From an uncultured Bacteroidales bacterium (GTDB lineage: Bacteria; Bacteroidota; Bacteroidia; Bacteroidales; UBA932): a DNA stretch of 8,221 bases. Shown piece by piece: positions 1 to 6,396 of this stretch; position 1 is the stretch's first letter, and each line of letters starts with the position of its first letter. The stretch covers positions 1 through 8,221 of the forward strand of contig CAMOVV010000039.1 in assembly GCA_946627685.1 (NCBI GenBank), read 5' to 3'. Position numbers and translations under genes: made by a program. The notes under the pieces are model-generated. The model did no database searches. It worked only from the letters and a program-made list of their open reading frames with translations, and was not told where the DNA came from.

Positions 1-1097
1 TCAAACGGGTGGATCTGAATAAGATATACTCGATGGCCGGGGGCTATCCTTCCGCGGACACCTTCCCCCTCGAGGATATCAGGGAACTGACTTCCAGCGT
101 CATAGACAAATACGGGGCTAAGGCCTTCCAGTACGGGGCCACCCAGGGGGTGCCTGAGCTGAGGGAAGTTATTTCCGCGCGGTACGGCGTCCCGGTGGAG
201 AGGGTCCAGATCACCACATCCTCCCAGCAGGGTATAGACGTCTGTACCAGGGTCTTCGTCAATCCCGGCGAAGTCATCCTCACCTCCCGCCCCACCTACC
301 TCGGAGCCCTTCAGTCTTTCAAGAGTTACCGGGCCGATGTCCATGGGGTTGGCGAAGGAAGGTATGAGGCTGAAATAGAGAAGGTTCTGGCCGAAGGAAA
401 GAAGGTGAAATTCCTTTATTCCATTCCCGACTTCCAGAACCCTTCCGGTGAGACCCTTTCCCTGCCGGAGAGGGAGGAAATCGTCGCCCTTGCCCGGAAA
501 TACGACTTTCTCATCGTCGAGGACAGTCCTTACAGGGAGTTGAGGTACGAGGGGGAATCCCTCCCCACCATTTACTCCCTTGCCCCGGAGAGAACCCTCC
601 ATCTCGGGTCGTTCTCGAAGGTGTTCGCCCCCGGGTTCCGTCTCGGCTGGATAATCGCCGCCCCGCAGCTTCTCGACCCTATCTATGTTTGCAAGCAGAG
701 CCTGGACCTTTGTCCTCCGGTTTTCGACCAGTATCTTGCGGCCGAATTCATGGGGTCCGGAAGGCTGGATGCCAACCTCGCGAAAAGCCGCGACCTTTAC
801 AGGAAAAAGAGGGACGTGATGCTGGAAGCCCTGGAGGAGAATATGCCTGAAGGAGTCGTGTGGACCCATCCCGAAGGCGGTCTTTTCCTCTTCCTGACGC
901 TTCCGGAAGGTTTTGACGCAGTGGAGTTTTACGACACCGCCCTGGATGAGGGAGTGGCCTATGTGGCGGGGAATTTCTTCCGCAGCGACGGCCTCGGACG
1001 CAACACGATGAGGCTGAATTTCTCCTTTATGACGGCGGAACGCATCCGCGAGGGTGTCGCCCTGCTGGGTAAGCTCATAAAAGAAAAATTGAAATGA
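1..1097 (+). CDS. PLP-dependent aminotransferase (class I/II, LysN/2-aminoadipate transaminase-like), 5' partial
   Basis: This is a fold-type I, PLP-dependent aminotransferase of the family that includes LysN and kynurenine/2-aminoadipate aminotransferases. Numbering from the in-frame GTG at 9, the visible motifs are MAGGYPSADTFP (9-20), YGATQGVPELRE (42-53), DFQNPSG with the cofactor-contacting Asn (141-147), VEDSPY (170-175), the PLP-lysine motif SFSKVFAPGFRLGW (K204), PEGGLF (288-293) and MRLNFS (R335, expected to bind the substrate carboxylate). The frame is open back to base 1, reading K-R before that GTG, and family members carry about 30-40 residues ahead of the AGG.P motif. The true start is therefore probably upstream of the window. 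The stop TGA overlaps the dapF start (ATGA), so the two genes are probably translationally coupled. This suggests, by context only, a role in diaminopimelate or lysine metabolism. It does not look like DapL, the usual LL-DAP aminotransferase of Bacteroidota. The substrate is unknown; the fold call is firm. Confidence 0.9.
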   Translation, partial: KRVDLNKIYSMAGGYPSADTFPLEDIRELTSSVIDKYGAKAFQYGATQGVPELREVISARYGVPVERVQITTSSQQGIDVCTRVFVNPGEVILTSRPTYLGALQSFKSYRADVHGVGEGRYEAEIEKVLAEGKKVKFLYSIPDFQNPSGETLSLPEREEIVALARKYDFLIVEDSPYRELRYEGESLPTIYSLAPERTLHLGSFSKVFAPGFRLGWIIAAPQLLDPIYVCKQSLDLCPPVFDQYLAAEFMGSGRLDANLAKSRDLYRKKRDVMLEALEENMPEGVVWTHPEGGLFLFLTLPEGFDAVEFYDTALDEGVAYVAGNFFRSDGLGRNTMRLNFSFMTAERIREGVALLGKLIKEKLK

Positions 1098-1873
1098 TCC
1101 TTTATAAATATCAGGGCGCGGGGAACGATTTCCTGCTGGCTGACGTCAGGGACGGGCGGCCCGGTCCGGATGCGGAGGCGGTGAAAAGCCTCTGCGACAG
1201 GCATTACGGCATCGGAGCTGACGGGGTCATCCTGCTCGGGAACTCCTCCGGTTATGATTTTTCCATGGAGTTTTTCAATCCGGACGGGTCAGGCGGGATG
1301 ATGTGCGGGAACGGTGGACGCTGCGTCGTGGCCTTCGCCGACGACCTGGGAATCAAGAGTTTCCGTTTTATTGCCCCGGACGGCCCCCACGAGGGAGAAA
1401 TCCTTTCCCGTGAAGGAAAGGTGAAGACCGTGCGGCTCGGGATGAAGGATGTCGCCGGGTATGAAAGAATCGCCGGCGGGGTGTTCATGGACACCGGCAC
1501 CCGCCATCTTGTCATTCCTGTGTCAGGGATTGAAGAAACCGATGTATTCAATGAGGGTAGGAAACTGAGGTATGACCCTCTGTTCGCCCCTTTGGGGACG
1601 AATGTGAATTTTATTGAGTGGAAGGGGGATGCGCTGAATGTGAGGACGTACGAGAAAGGAGTCGAGGGGGAGACCCTTGCCTGCGGCACGGGAATTGTGG
1701 CTTCCGCCCTTGGTGCCTTTATTCTGGCGAAAGGAACCCCTGGGGAGCATGAAACGCAGGTGCAGGCCCGCAGGGACCGTTTGAGCGTGTCTTTCACTTC
1801 CGCTCCGGGCGGTGTTTTCCGCGGCGTGGCTCTCACCGGTCCGGCCGCCTTTGTCGCCAGGATCGAGGTATAA
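1094..1873 (+). CDS. dapF: Diaminopimelate epimerase
   Basis: DapF is a cytoplasmic, cofactor-independent enzyme that converts LL- to meso-diaminopimelate for peptidoglycan and lysine. At 259 aa it is a normal, complete length. The N-terminus (YKYQGAGNDFLL, 4-15) is the family signature. The first catalytic cysteine is C71 in MMCGNGGRC (69-77). The second is C197 in GETLACGTG (192-200), preceded by RTYEKGVE (184-191), which has one residue more than the E. coli-type ERG-G spacing. GTNVNF (168-173) and TGPAAFV (248-254) complete the two pseudo-symmetric halves. The start ATG at 1094 is fixed by the family N-terminus and overlaps the aminotransferase stop by four bases. A lipoprotein gene follows 28 bases after the stop, so the three genes are probably one transcript. 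LysA, the next enzyme in the pathway, is encoded separately at 4987-6147. Confidence 0.97.
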   Translation: MILYKYQGAGNDFLLADVRDGRPGPDAEAVKSLCDRHYGIGADGVILLGNSSGYDFSMEFFNPDGSGGMMCGNGGRCVVAFADDLGIKSFRFIAPDGPHEGEILSREGKVKTVRLGMKDVAGYERIAGGVFMDTGTRHLVIPVSGIEETDVFNEGRKLRYDPLFAPLGTNVNFIEWKGDALNVRTYEKGVEGETLACGTGIVASALGAFILAKGTPGEHETQVQARRDRLSVSFTSAPGGVFRGVALTGPAAFVARIEV

Positions 1874-1901
1874 GATTTATTTTTTGGAAGATTAATTGAC
1901 T

Positions 1902-2648
1902 ATGAAAAGATTTTTTGTTTTTGTCGGCCTGGCTTTCGTGGCCCTCGCTGTGTCTTCCTGTTTCGGCAAGCAGGAATCGAAATTCTCCCAGCAGTATGAG
2001 ATATCTTTCGAGCCGGGAGACCCTTACATGGGCATTTCAAGGAACAATTTCAACTCCGACAGCGTTTACATTTCATCCAATGGATTTTACTTCTCCGATA
2101 TAGTATCCCTGTCTTCCGAGACTTCCGAGGGGAAACTTCTCGGGGGCTGGGCGGCATCCATGTGCAAGGACAGGGTCACTGCCGAAGATCATGTCTCCAA
2201 GGATATGGCCGTCTTCAGCGGCGGCGGCGGAGTCGGCGGGTCCAGGGCTTTCGGTGTCTTTTACGACAGCGGCTCAGCGACTCTCGGTCCGGCCCTTAAA
2301 ATGTATGTGCCCGGTACATCTACAATCACCCAGAAGCTCCTGTATGTCAATAACACCAATGCCGTGGTGAATTCCATCCTCTACGGAAAAGACAAGTTCG
2401 GACCGGGAGACTATTTCCTTCTCACCATCACGGGGTTTTCCGGAGAATTGCAGATCGGCCAGGTGGAAGTTTACCTTGCCGACTACAGAAGCGATGTTCC
2501 CGTCATTGTCAGGGAGTGGAAGGAGGTCAACCTGGCCCCCATCGCTTCCGCCGACTCCATGAAATTCTCCCTCAAATCCACGAAAGAAGGCACCCCGCGC
2601 TACGTGTGCGTGGATGATATCGTGGGTCAGATTGAGATAACCTACTGA
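1902..2648 (+). CDS. DUF4465 domain-containing lipoprotein
   Basis: This is a 248 aa secreted lipoprotein of unknown function. A short basic N-terminus (MKRFF) and hydrophobic core lead to a lipobox-like V-S-S-C with Cys at residue 20, so a signal peptidase II signal and lipid anchoring are expected. The mature part carries DUF4465 hallmarks: a glycine-rich SGGGGVGGS segment (106-114), LLYVNNTNAV (146-155), the strongly typical VEVYLADYRS (188-197), FSLKST (222-227) and an acidic YVCVDDI near the end (234-240). DUF4465 proteins are common, probably surface-exposed, all-beta proteins of Bacteroidota; the ligand of this one cannot be told. The ATG at 1902 is preferred over a TTG six bases upstream because it gives the cleaner signal peptide. 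The gene lies 28 bases after dapF on the same strand and converges on rimM with only 14 bases between the stops. I saw no clear terminator there. The link to dapF may be no more than co-transcription. Confidence 0.88.
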   Translation: MKRFFVFVGLAFVALAVSSCFGKQESKFSQQYEISFEPGDPYMGISRNNFNSDSVYISSNGFYFSDIVSLSSETSEGKLLGGWAASMCKDRVTAEDHVSKDMAVFSGGGGVGGSRAFGVFYDSGSATLGPALKMYVPGTSTITQKLLYVNNTNAVVNSILYGKDKFGPGDYFLLTITGFSGELQIGQVEVYLADYRSDVPVIVREWKEVNLAPIASADSMKFSLKSTKEGTPRYVCVDDIVGQIEITY

Positions 2649-2662
2649 CGGTAAATCCTTTC

Positions 2663-3172
2663 TTAGATAAGGCCTTCGGGCAGTGACATCCTGATTTTCT
2701 TCCCGTGAGGGTCGAAGGTCAGGATGAAATCTTCGTGCAGGGGGACGAGAACTTCCCCGGCTGCGGTTTTGAGATAGATGCAGGGATTGCCCGGAATGTC
2801 TTCATATCCGGTTATTTCCCCGAGTGGATGGCCGTCACCGTCTTCGACGCCCCAGCCTTCAAGGTCTTCAAGGTCGGGAAGTGAGCCGTCGTCATTGAAG
2901 TCCTCCTCTTCTCGGGGGATGAAAATATCCTTTCCTGCAAGCTCTTCGGCATCTTCGAAGGAGCGGACGTCGCTCAGGCGGATGATGAATTTTCCTCCGC
3001 GCGGCTTGGCGGACATGATAAAAAAGGGAACCGGCAGTCCATCGAATTCGATGAATACCGGTTCCATGTTTTCAGCCTGTGAAGGCATCCCTTCGGGAAA
3101 ACTTGCAAGAAGCTCTCCGTCCGGGCCGTTGGATTTGAGGACCCTGCCTGCTTTTTGCCAGTCCCCGGACAT
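2663..3172 (-). CDS. rimM: 16S rRNA processing / 30S maturation protein RimM
   Basis: RimM helps mature the 3' (head) domain of 16S rRNA and binds S19 in pre-30S particles. The 169 aa match the family length. The N-terminal RimM barrel (about 5-87) shows AGRVLKSNGPDGE (8-20) in place of the usual G.i...hGl.Ge motif, and EELAGKDIFIPRE (76-88) at its end. An acidic linker (about 88-103) leads into the PRC-barrel domain. Its signatures are GWGVEDGDGHPLGEI (106-120), LVPLHEDFIL (142-151) and a terminal LPEGLI (164-169). The start lies two bases after the rpsP stop, so rpsP and rimM form a tight operon, as in many bacteria. The trmD and rplS genes that often follow are absent, because the next gene is the convergent DUF4465 lipoprotein. 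Confidence 0.93.
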   Translation of the reverse strand: MSGDWQKAGRVLKSNGPDGELLASFPEGMPSQAENMEPVFIEFDGLPVPFFIMSAKPRGGKFIIRLSDVRSFEDAEELAGKDIFIPREEEDFNDDGSLPDLEDLEGWGVEDGDGHPLGEITGYEDIPGNPCIYLKTAAGEVLVPLHEDFILTFDPHGKKIRMSLPEGLI

Positions 3173-3174
3173 TT

Positions 3175-3747
3175 TTATGCCTCGGGAGCTTCCTCCTCGG
3201 CGGGAGCGGCCTCTGCTGCAGCCTCAGCGGCGGCGGCGTTCTTGGCGGCCTCTTCTTCCTCGGCCTGCTTGCGGGCGGCCTCCTCCAGTTCAGCTTTCTT
3301 CTTTGCGAGAGCTTCGGCCCTGGCGGCATTTACCTTGGACTCAGCCTCTTTCGCAGCTTTGGCCTTCTCGATGGCATCGTGGGTGATACCCTGCTTCTTA
3401 GCCTCGATCTTGGCATCCCTCTGAGCTTTCCAGTCGGCGAGCTTCTTGTCGGCAACTTCCTGGGAGAAAGCGCCTTTGGCAACTCCGCCGGCGAGGTGCT
3501 TGCGAAGGAGAACTCCTTCGTAGGAGAGAATCCTGCGGGTAACGAGGGTGGTCTGCGCTCCTACGTTGAGCCAAGCAAGAGCCCTGTCCTCGTTGATGGT
3601 GATGGTGGCAGGGTTGGTGTTGGGGTTGTAGGTGCCGATCTGCTCGATGAAACGACCGTCGCGAGGTGCGCGGGTGTCGGCCACGACAATGTGGAAGAAT
3701 GCGAAATTCTTCTTTCCGTGGCGCTGAAGACGAATTTTAACAGCCAT
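3175..3747 (-). CDS. rpsP: 30S ribosomal protein S16 with long C-terminal extension
   Basis: S16 is a primary 30S assembly protein that binds 16S rRNA in the body of the subunit. Residues 1 to about 82 are the canonical domain: [41 protein letters not shown] and [12 protein letters not shown] all match it. The E. coli protein ends near residue 82, but this one has 190. The extra ~108 residues begin as a charged Lys/Asp/Glu stretch (about 95-135) and become an Ala/Glu-rich, low-complexity, probably helical acidic tail ending PAEEEAPEA. Such tails are known in Bacteroidota S16, so this is probably the native end and not a fusion or frameshift. A good Bacteroidota-type promoter lies upstream, and rimM follows after two bases. 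The start ATG at 3747 is fixed by the conserved N-terminus. Confidence 0.96.
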   Translation of the reverse strand: MAVKIRLQRHGKKNFAFFHIVVADTRAPRDGRFIEQIGTYNPNTNPATITINEDRALAWLNVGAQTTLVTRRILSYEGVLLRKHLAGGVAKGAFSQEVADKKLADWKAQRDAKIEAKKQGITHDAIEKAKAAKEAESKVNAARAEALAKKKAELEEAARKQAEEEEAAKNAAAAEAAAEAAPAEEEAPEA

Positions 3748-3809
3748 TGTGAATCTGTTTAAATAGTTAATAATTACCTTATTGCTTCCAACTCGTGGAA
3801 ACAGGACTG

Positions 3810-3842
3810 CAAAGATAGAAAATATTTGATTATCTTCGCAAA
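3810..3842 (-). promoter_or_regulatory. Bacteroidota-type promoter of rpsP-rimM
   Basis: Read on the minus strand, a perfect -7 element TATCTTTG (matching TAnnTTTG; plus-strand 3810-3817) is preceded by a -33 TTTG (plus-strand 3839-3842) with a 21-base spacer. Both fit the known Bacteroidota primary sigma-factor consensus. The predicted start is near 3803, which leaves a leader of about 55 nt before the rpsP ATG. This is strong by eye but untested. Confidence 0.75.
3831..3838 (+). promoter_or_regulatory. Possible -7 element for the UDP-glucuronate epimerase gene
   Basis: TATCTTCG matches the Bacteroidota -7 consensus TAnnTTTG with one mismatch and points toward the epimerase gene, 56 bases before its ATG. 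It forms an inverted pair with the rpsP -7 element 13 bases away. No convincing -33 TTTG lies at the right distance; the best is a poor CTG at 3807-3809. The call is therefore weak. Confidence 0.3.
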
Positions 3843-3850
3843 AAAATTGA

Positions 3851-3893
3851 AGGAAGATTCTTTACGGGATTCTTCACTTTGTTCAGAATGACA
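3851..3893 (-). repeat. Dispersed intergenic repeat (HSEQSEESR type), copy 1
   Basis: On the minus strand this segment reads CTGTCATTCTGAACAAAG followed by TGAAGAATCCC and AAAGAATCTT. This resembles a family of short intergenic repeats, scattered in many bacterial genomes, that translate by chance as HSEQSEESR; here a minus-strand frame does encode exactly that peptide. It contains a small hairpin, GAAGA (3853-3857) pairing with TCTTC (3871-3875). It ends one base before the ATG of the epimerase gene, so it forms the gene's immediate 5' untranslated region. It shares a 12/13-base core (AAAGAATCTTYCT) with the repeat at 7585-7640 in the opposite orientation. The family assignment is from memory. 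Confidence 0.65.
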
Positions 3894-3894
3894 G

Positions 3895-4968
3895 ATGCAG
3901 AAGATAAACCTAGATAACAAGACCGTCCTGGTCACCGGTTCGGCGGGATTCATCGGCGCCAACCTCGTAAAAAGGCTTTTCAAAGATTTCCCCGGGGCTT
4001 CGGTCGTGGGAATCGACAATATGAATCCCTATTATGACGTGTCCATCAAGGAGTTCAGGCTCAAGGAACTGGAGAGCCTGAGACCTTCGGGGACCAAATA
4101 CCGTTTCATAGAGGGGGACATCGCCGACAAGGATGCGGTGGACGGCATCTTTTCCGAATACCGGCCGGACGTGGTCGTGAACCTCGCCGCCCAGGCCGGG
4201 GTCAGATACAGCATCACAAACCCCGACGCCTATATCAAGTCCAACGTTGTCGGCTTCTACAACATCCTCGAGGCCTGCCGTCATTCATACGAGCGGTACT
4301 CCGGCGTAGAACATCTCGTGTATGCCTCCAGCTCAAGTGTTTACGGCTCCAATAAGAAAGTTCCCTATTCCACCGACGACAAGGTGGACAACCCCGTGAG
4401 CCTCTATGCCGCCACCAAGAAGGGCAACGAACTGATGGCCCACGCCTATTCCAAGCTCTACGACATTCCCAGCACCGGACTTCGCTTCTTTACGGTGTAC
4501 GGTCCCGCCGGCCGCCCCGACATGGCCTATTTCGGCTTTACCGACAAGCTTGTCCGAGGAGAGAAAATAAAAATTTTCAACTATGGCAACTGCCTGAGGG
4601 ACTTTACTTTCGTGGATGATATCGTGGAGGGCGTGGTGAGAATCATGCAGGGAGCCCCCGAGCGGCGAAAAGGCGAGGACGGACTTCCCGTGCCTCCTTA
4701 CAATGTCTATAACATCGGCAACAACTCTCCCGAAAACCTTCTGGATTTCGTCGATATCCTCCAGCAGGAACTCATCGCCGCGGGAATCCTTCCGCCCGAC
4801 TACGATTTCGAGGCCCATAAGGAACTTGTTCCGATGCAGCCGGGAGACGTCCCCGTCACCTATGCCGACACCGCTCCCCTCGAGAGGGATTACGGCTTCA
4901 AGCCGGCCACTCCTCTCCGGGGCGGCCTGCGCGCCTTCGCCCGCTGGGACAAGGAGTTTTACGGATAG
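3895..4968 (+). CDS. UDP-glucuronate 4-epimerase (NAD-dependent, extended SDR)
   Basis: This cytoplasmic epimerase interconverts UDP-glucuronate and UDP-galacturonate for surface polysaccharide. It is a complete 357 aa extended short-chain dehydrogenase. The NAD site is TGSAGFIGANL (14-24). The substrate subfamily is suggested by DNMNPYYD (41-48) and NLAAQAGVRYSI (96-107). The catalytic region has ASSSSVYG (144-151) and YAATKK (Y171, K175). RFFTVYGPAGRPDM (197-210) and LRDFTFVDDIVEGV (234-247) follow. The C-terminus (MQPGDVPVTYADT, then a GL.AF..W..EFY ending) is characteristic of UDP-GlcA 4-epimerases and argues against GalE. The ATG at 3895 is set by the SDR N-terminus; an ATG at 3888 is in another frame and soon stops. 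It is divergent from rpsP, and a dispersed repeat abuts its start. It converges on lysA with 18 bases between. With the kinase at 6397 and rfbB it suggests a sugar-nucleotide neighbourhood. Confidence 0.9.
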   Translation: MQKINLDNKTVLVTGSAGFIGANLVKRLFKDFPGASVVGIDNMNPYYDVSIKEFRLKELESLRPSGTKYRFIEGDIADKDAVDGIFSEYRPDVVVNLAAQAGVRYSITNPDAYIKSNVVGFYNILEACRHSYERYSGVEHLVYASSSSVYGSNKKVPYSTDDKVDNPVSLYAATKKGNELMAHAYSKLYDIPSTGLRFFTVYGPAGRPDMAYFGFTDKLVRGEKIKIFNYGNCLRDFTFVDDIVEGVVRIMQGAPERRKGEDGLPVPPYNVYNIGNNSPENLLDFVDILQQELIAAGILPPDYDFEAHKELVPMQPGDVPVTYADTAPLERDYGFKPATPLRGGLRAFARWDKEFYG

Positions 4969-4989
4969 AGTACAATCCTTTGTATTTTA
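4966..4989 (+). terminator. Weak hairpin between epimerase and lysA stop codons
   Basis: TACAA (4971-4975) and TTGTA (4980-4984) pair around the loop TCCT. In plus-strand RNA the stem can extend outward through two G-U pairs to ten base pairs, reaching exactly from the epimerase TAG (4966-4968) to the lysA TAA (plus-strand 4987-4989). The stem is AU-rich and its U-run lies inside the stem, so it is a poor intrinsic terminator. The G-U pairs do not work in minus-strand RNA. It could mark the 3' end of the epimerase message. Confidence 0.3.
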
Positions 4990-6147
4990 CAAATCGTCAG
5001 AGAAAACTACCCTGGCGGGGTCGCGCATGTTGTAGCGGCTGGACATGACGGCTCCGTAGGCCCCTACGCTGCGGATGGCCAGGATGTCGCCACGCTTTGT
5101 GACGGGCAGGACGCGGTCCACGGCCAGCACGTCGGCGCTCTCGCAGATGGGGCCGGCCACGTCATAGACCATCAGCCTTTCGGAAGAGGCCGTCAGGTTT
5201 TCGATTTTGTGGTAGGCGTGGTAGAGGGCCGGACGGATGAGGTCGTTCATGCCGGTGTCCAGGATGACGAAGGTCTTGTTTTCGCCCTCCTTGACGAAAA
5301 TCACCCTGGAGAGGAGGGATACGCACTGGGCGACGAGGGCCCTTCCCGGCTCTACGTGAACCTTCTGTCCGGGCCTGGTCTTGAGGCGTTCCCTGATTGT
5401 CCCGAACCAGAGGTCGAACTCCGGAATGTCGTGGCTGTCAGGGTTGTAGTAGTCAATTCCGAGGCCTCCGCCGAGGTCGATGTTCTCCACCGGGAAACCG
5501 TTTTCCTCGAAGAAGGCCACGATGCCGTTGGCGCTGATGCACTCGTTGGTGAAGACGTTTTCCACGTCGGTAATCTGTGAGCCGATGTGGAAATGCAGGC
5601 CCTTGAAATTGATGTGGGAACTGCGGGTGAGGATTTCAACGACGCGGGCGAGGTCTTTTTTCGGGATGCCGAACTTGTCCATTTCAAGGCCGGTGGTCAT
5701 GAACTTGTGGGTCTTGGCGTCCACCTCCGGGTTGATTCGGAGAGAGACGTTGGCCCGGAGCCCGTTGGCTGCCGCAAGCTCTTCTATCACAGCGAGTTCT
5801 TCGATGGATTCGCAGTTGAATGAACCGATGCCCGCGCTTATTGCAGAGAGGATTTCCTCGTCGCTTTTGCCGACTCCGGCGAACACGATTTTTTCCGGTT
5901 CAAACCCTTGGGCTATGGCGTATTTGACTTCGTTTCCGCTGACGCAGTCCACGCCCAGTCCCTTCTCTCTCATATAGGCGAGAAGGCGGGGTTCGCTGTT
6001 GGCCTTGATGGAGTAGTGTATGATGATTCCGTTCTCCCCGGCGGCCTTCACCGCGGCGTCCACCGTGCGGCGGAAAAGGGACATGTCGTAGTACCAGATG
6101 GGGGTGGGCGTCGAGAAGAGCCTTTCTTTGTTGATGAGTCCTTGCAT
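4987..6147 (-). CDS. lysA: Diaminopimelate decarboxylase
   Basis: LysA decarboxylates meso-diaminopimelate to L-lysine, the last step of the pathway, using PLP on an alanine-racemase-like TIM barrel. At 386 aa it is slightly shorter than the E. coli enzyme and appears complete. Motifs are HYSIKAN with the PLP lysine K48 (44-50), GVDCVSGNE (65-73), FAGVGKSD (89-96), FHIGSQ (186-191), the phosphate-binding GGGLGID (226-232) and EPGRA (266-270). The second half has DTGMNDLIRPALY (297-309), the catalytic cysteine C335 in GPICESADVLA (332-342) and GAYG (362-365). It lies alone on the minus strand, convergent with the epimerase and divergent from the GHMP kinase. It is therefore probably its own transcription unit, unlinked to the dapF operon about 3 kb away. 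Related carboxy-decarboxylases exist, but the CESAD and MNDLIRPA motifs favour LysA. Confidence 0.95.
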   Translation of the reverse strand: MQGLINKERLFSTPTPIWYYDMSLFRRTVDAAVKAAGENGIIIHYSIKANSEPRLLAYMREKGLGVDCVSGNEVKYAIAQGFEPEKIVFAGVGKSDEEILSAISAGIGSFNCESIEELAVIEELAAANGLRANVSLRINPEVDAKTHKFMTTGLEMDKFGIPKKDLARVVEILTRSSHINFKGLHFHIGSQITDVENVFTNECISANGIVAFFEENGFPVENIDLGGGLGIDYYNPDSHDIPEFDLWFGTIRERLKTRPGQKVHVEPGRALVAQCVSLLSRVIFVKEGENKTFVILDTGMNDLIRPALYHAYHKIENLTASSERLMVYDVAGPICESADVLAVDRVLPVTKRGDILAIRSVGAYGAVMSSRYNMRDPARVVFSDDL

Positions 6148-6178
6148 AAATAATCTGATAAGTTTCGTTTTCGGGCCG

Positions 6179-6210
6179 CAAGATAATCATTTTTCCGACG
6201 ATGTTTGCAA
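6179..6210 (-). promoter_or_regulatory. Possible lysA promoter
   Basis: On the minus strand TATCTTG (plus-strand 6179-6185) resembles the Bacteroidota -7 consensus TAnnTTTG with one T missing. A TTG (plus-strand 6208-6210) lies 22 bases further upstream as a candidate -33. The leader to the lysA ATG would be only about 25 nt. It is plausible by position but imperfect. Confidence 0.4.
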
Positions 6211-6251
6211 TTATATGGTGTCGAAAAACCGTAAAATTCAAGAATAAGTGC

Positions 6252-6259
6252 TATATTTG
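6252..6259 (+). promoter_or_regulatory. -7 element for the galacturonokinase-like gene
   Basis: TATATTTG is a perfect match to the Bacteroidota -7 consensus TAnnTTTG on the plus strand, in the AT-rich gap between divergent lysA and the GHMP kinase. I find no TTTG at the -33 distance. No better -7 occurs nearer the start at 6397, so a leader of about 130 nt is implied. Confidence 0.45.
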
Positions 6260-6265
6260 CATACT

Positions 6266-6396
6266 TTAGGAATAATCCTGACGGGCAATTTATTGACTGT
6301 TCCGGCTGTTTTTATTCTTTTAAGCGTGTAACTGCCTGAACAATAGTGTCTTAAATAGTGTTCGGGGAGCCAGGGATTTGTTTTTCTCGATAATAG
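6266..6396 (+). other. Predicted long 5' leader of the galacturonokinase-like gene
   Basis: If transcription starts just after the -7 at 6252-6259, this non-coding stretch is the untranslated leader. Near its 5' end AGGA (6268-6271) and TCCT (6276-6279) can pair around ATAA. It also holds a direct repeat, AATAGTGT at 6342-6349 and 6354-6361, spaced 12 bases start to start, which could be a regulator site. No known riboswitch was recognised, and no small gene is evident. Confidence 0.3.

Noticed and set aside
9..11. GTG at 9 as the true start of the aminotransferase
   Set aside because: The frame stays open to the window edge, and family members have some 30-40 more residues before the AGG.P motif, so the start is probably outside the window.
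1252..1836. 194-codon minus-strand open frame opposite dapF
   Set aside because: DapF has both catalytic Cys motifs on the plus strand; the antisense product is Pro/Ser-rich and featureless.
1878..1886. Possible separate promoter (TATTTTTTG) just before the lipoprotein gene
   Set aside because: It is one base too long for TAnnTTTG, sits only 15 bases from the ATG, and has no evident -33 element.
1896..1898. TTG at 1896 as start of the DUF4465 lipoprotein
   Set aside because: The ATG at 1902 gives a standard M-K-R signal-peptide start and a commoner start codon.
2778..3424. Plus-strand open frames opposite rimM and rpsP, one extremely rich in Ala and Ser
   Set aside because: They mirror rimM and the low-complexity tail of S16. 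Conservation evidence lies with the minus-strand genes.
3774..4019. Minus-strand open frame containing HSEQSEESR
   Set aside because: The peptide is the known chance translation of the dispersed repeat at 3851-3893, and the frame runs into the antisense of the epimerase gene.
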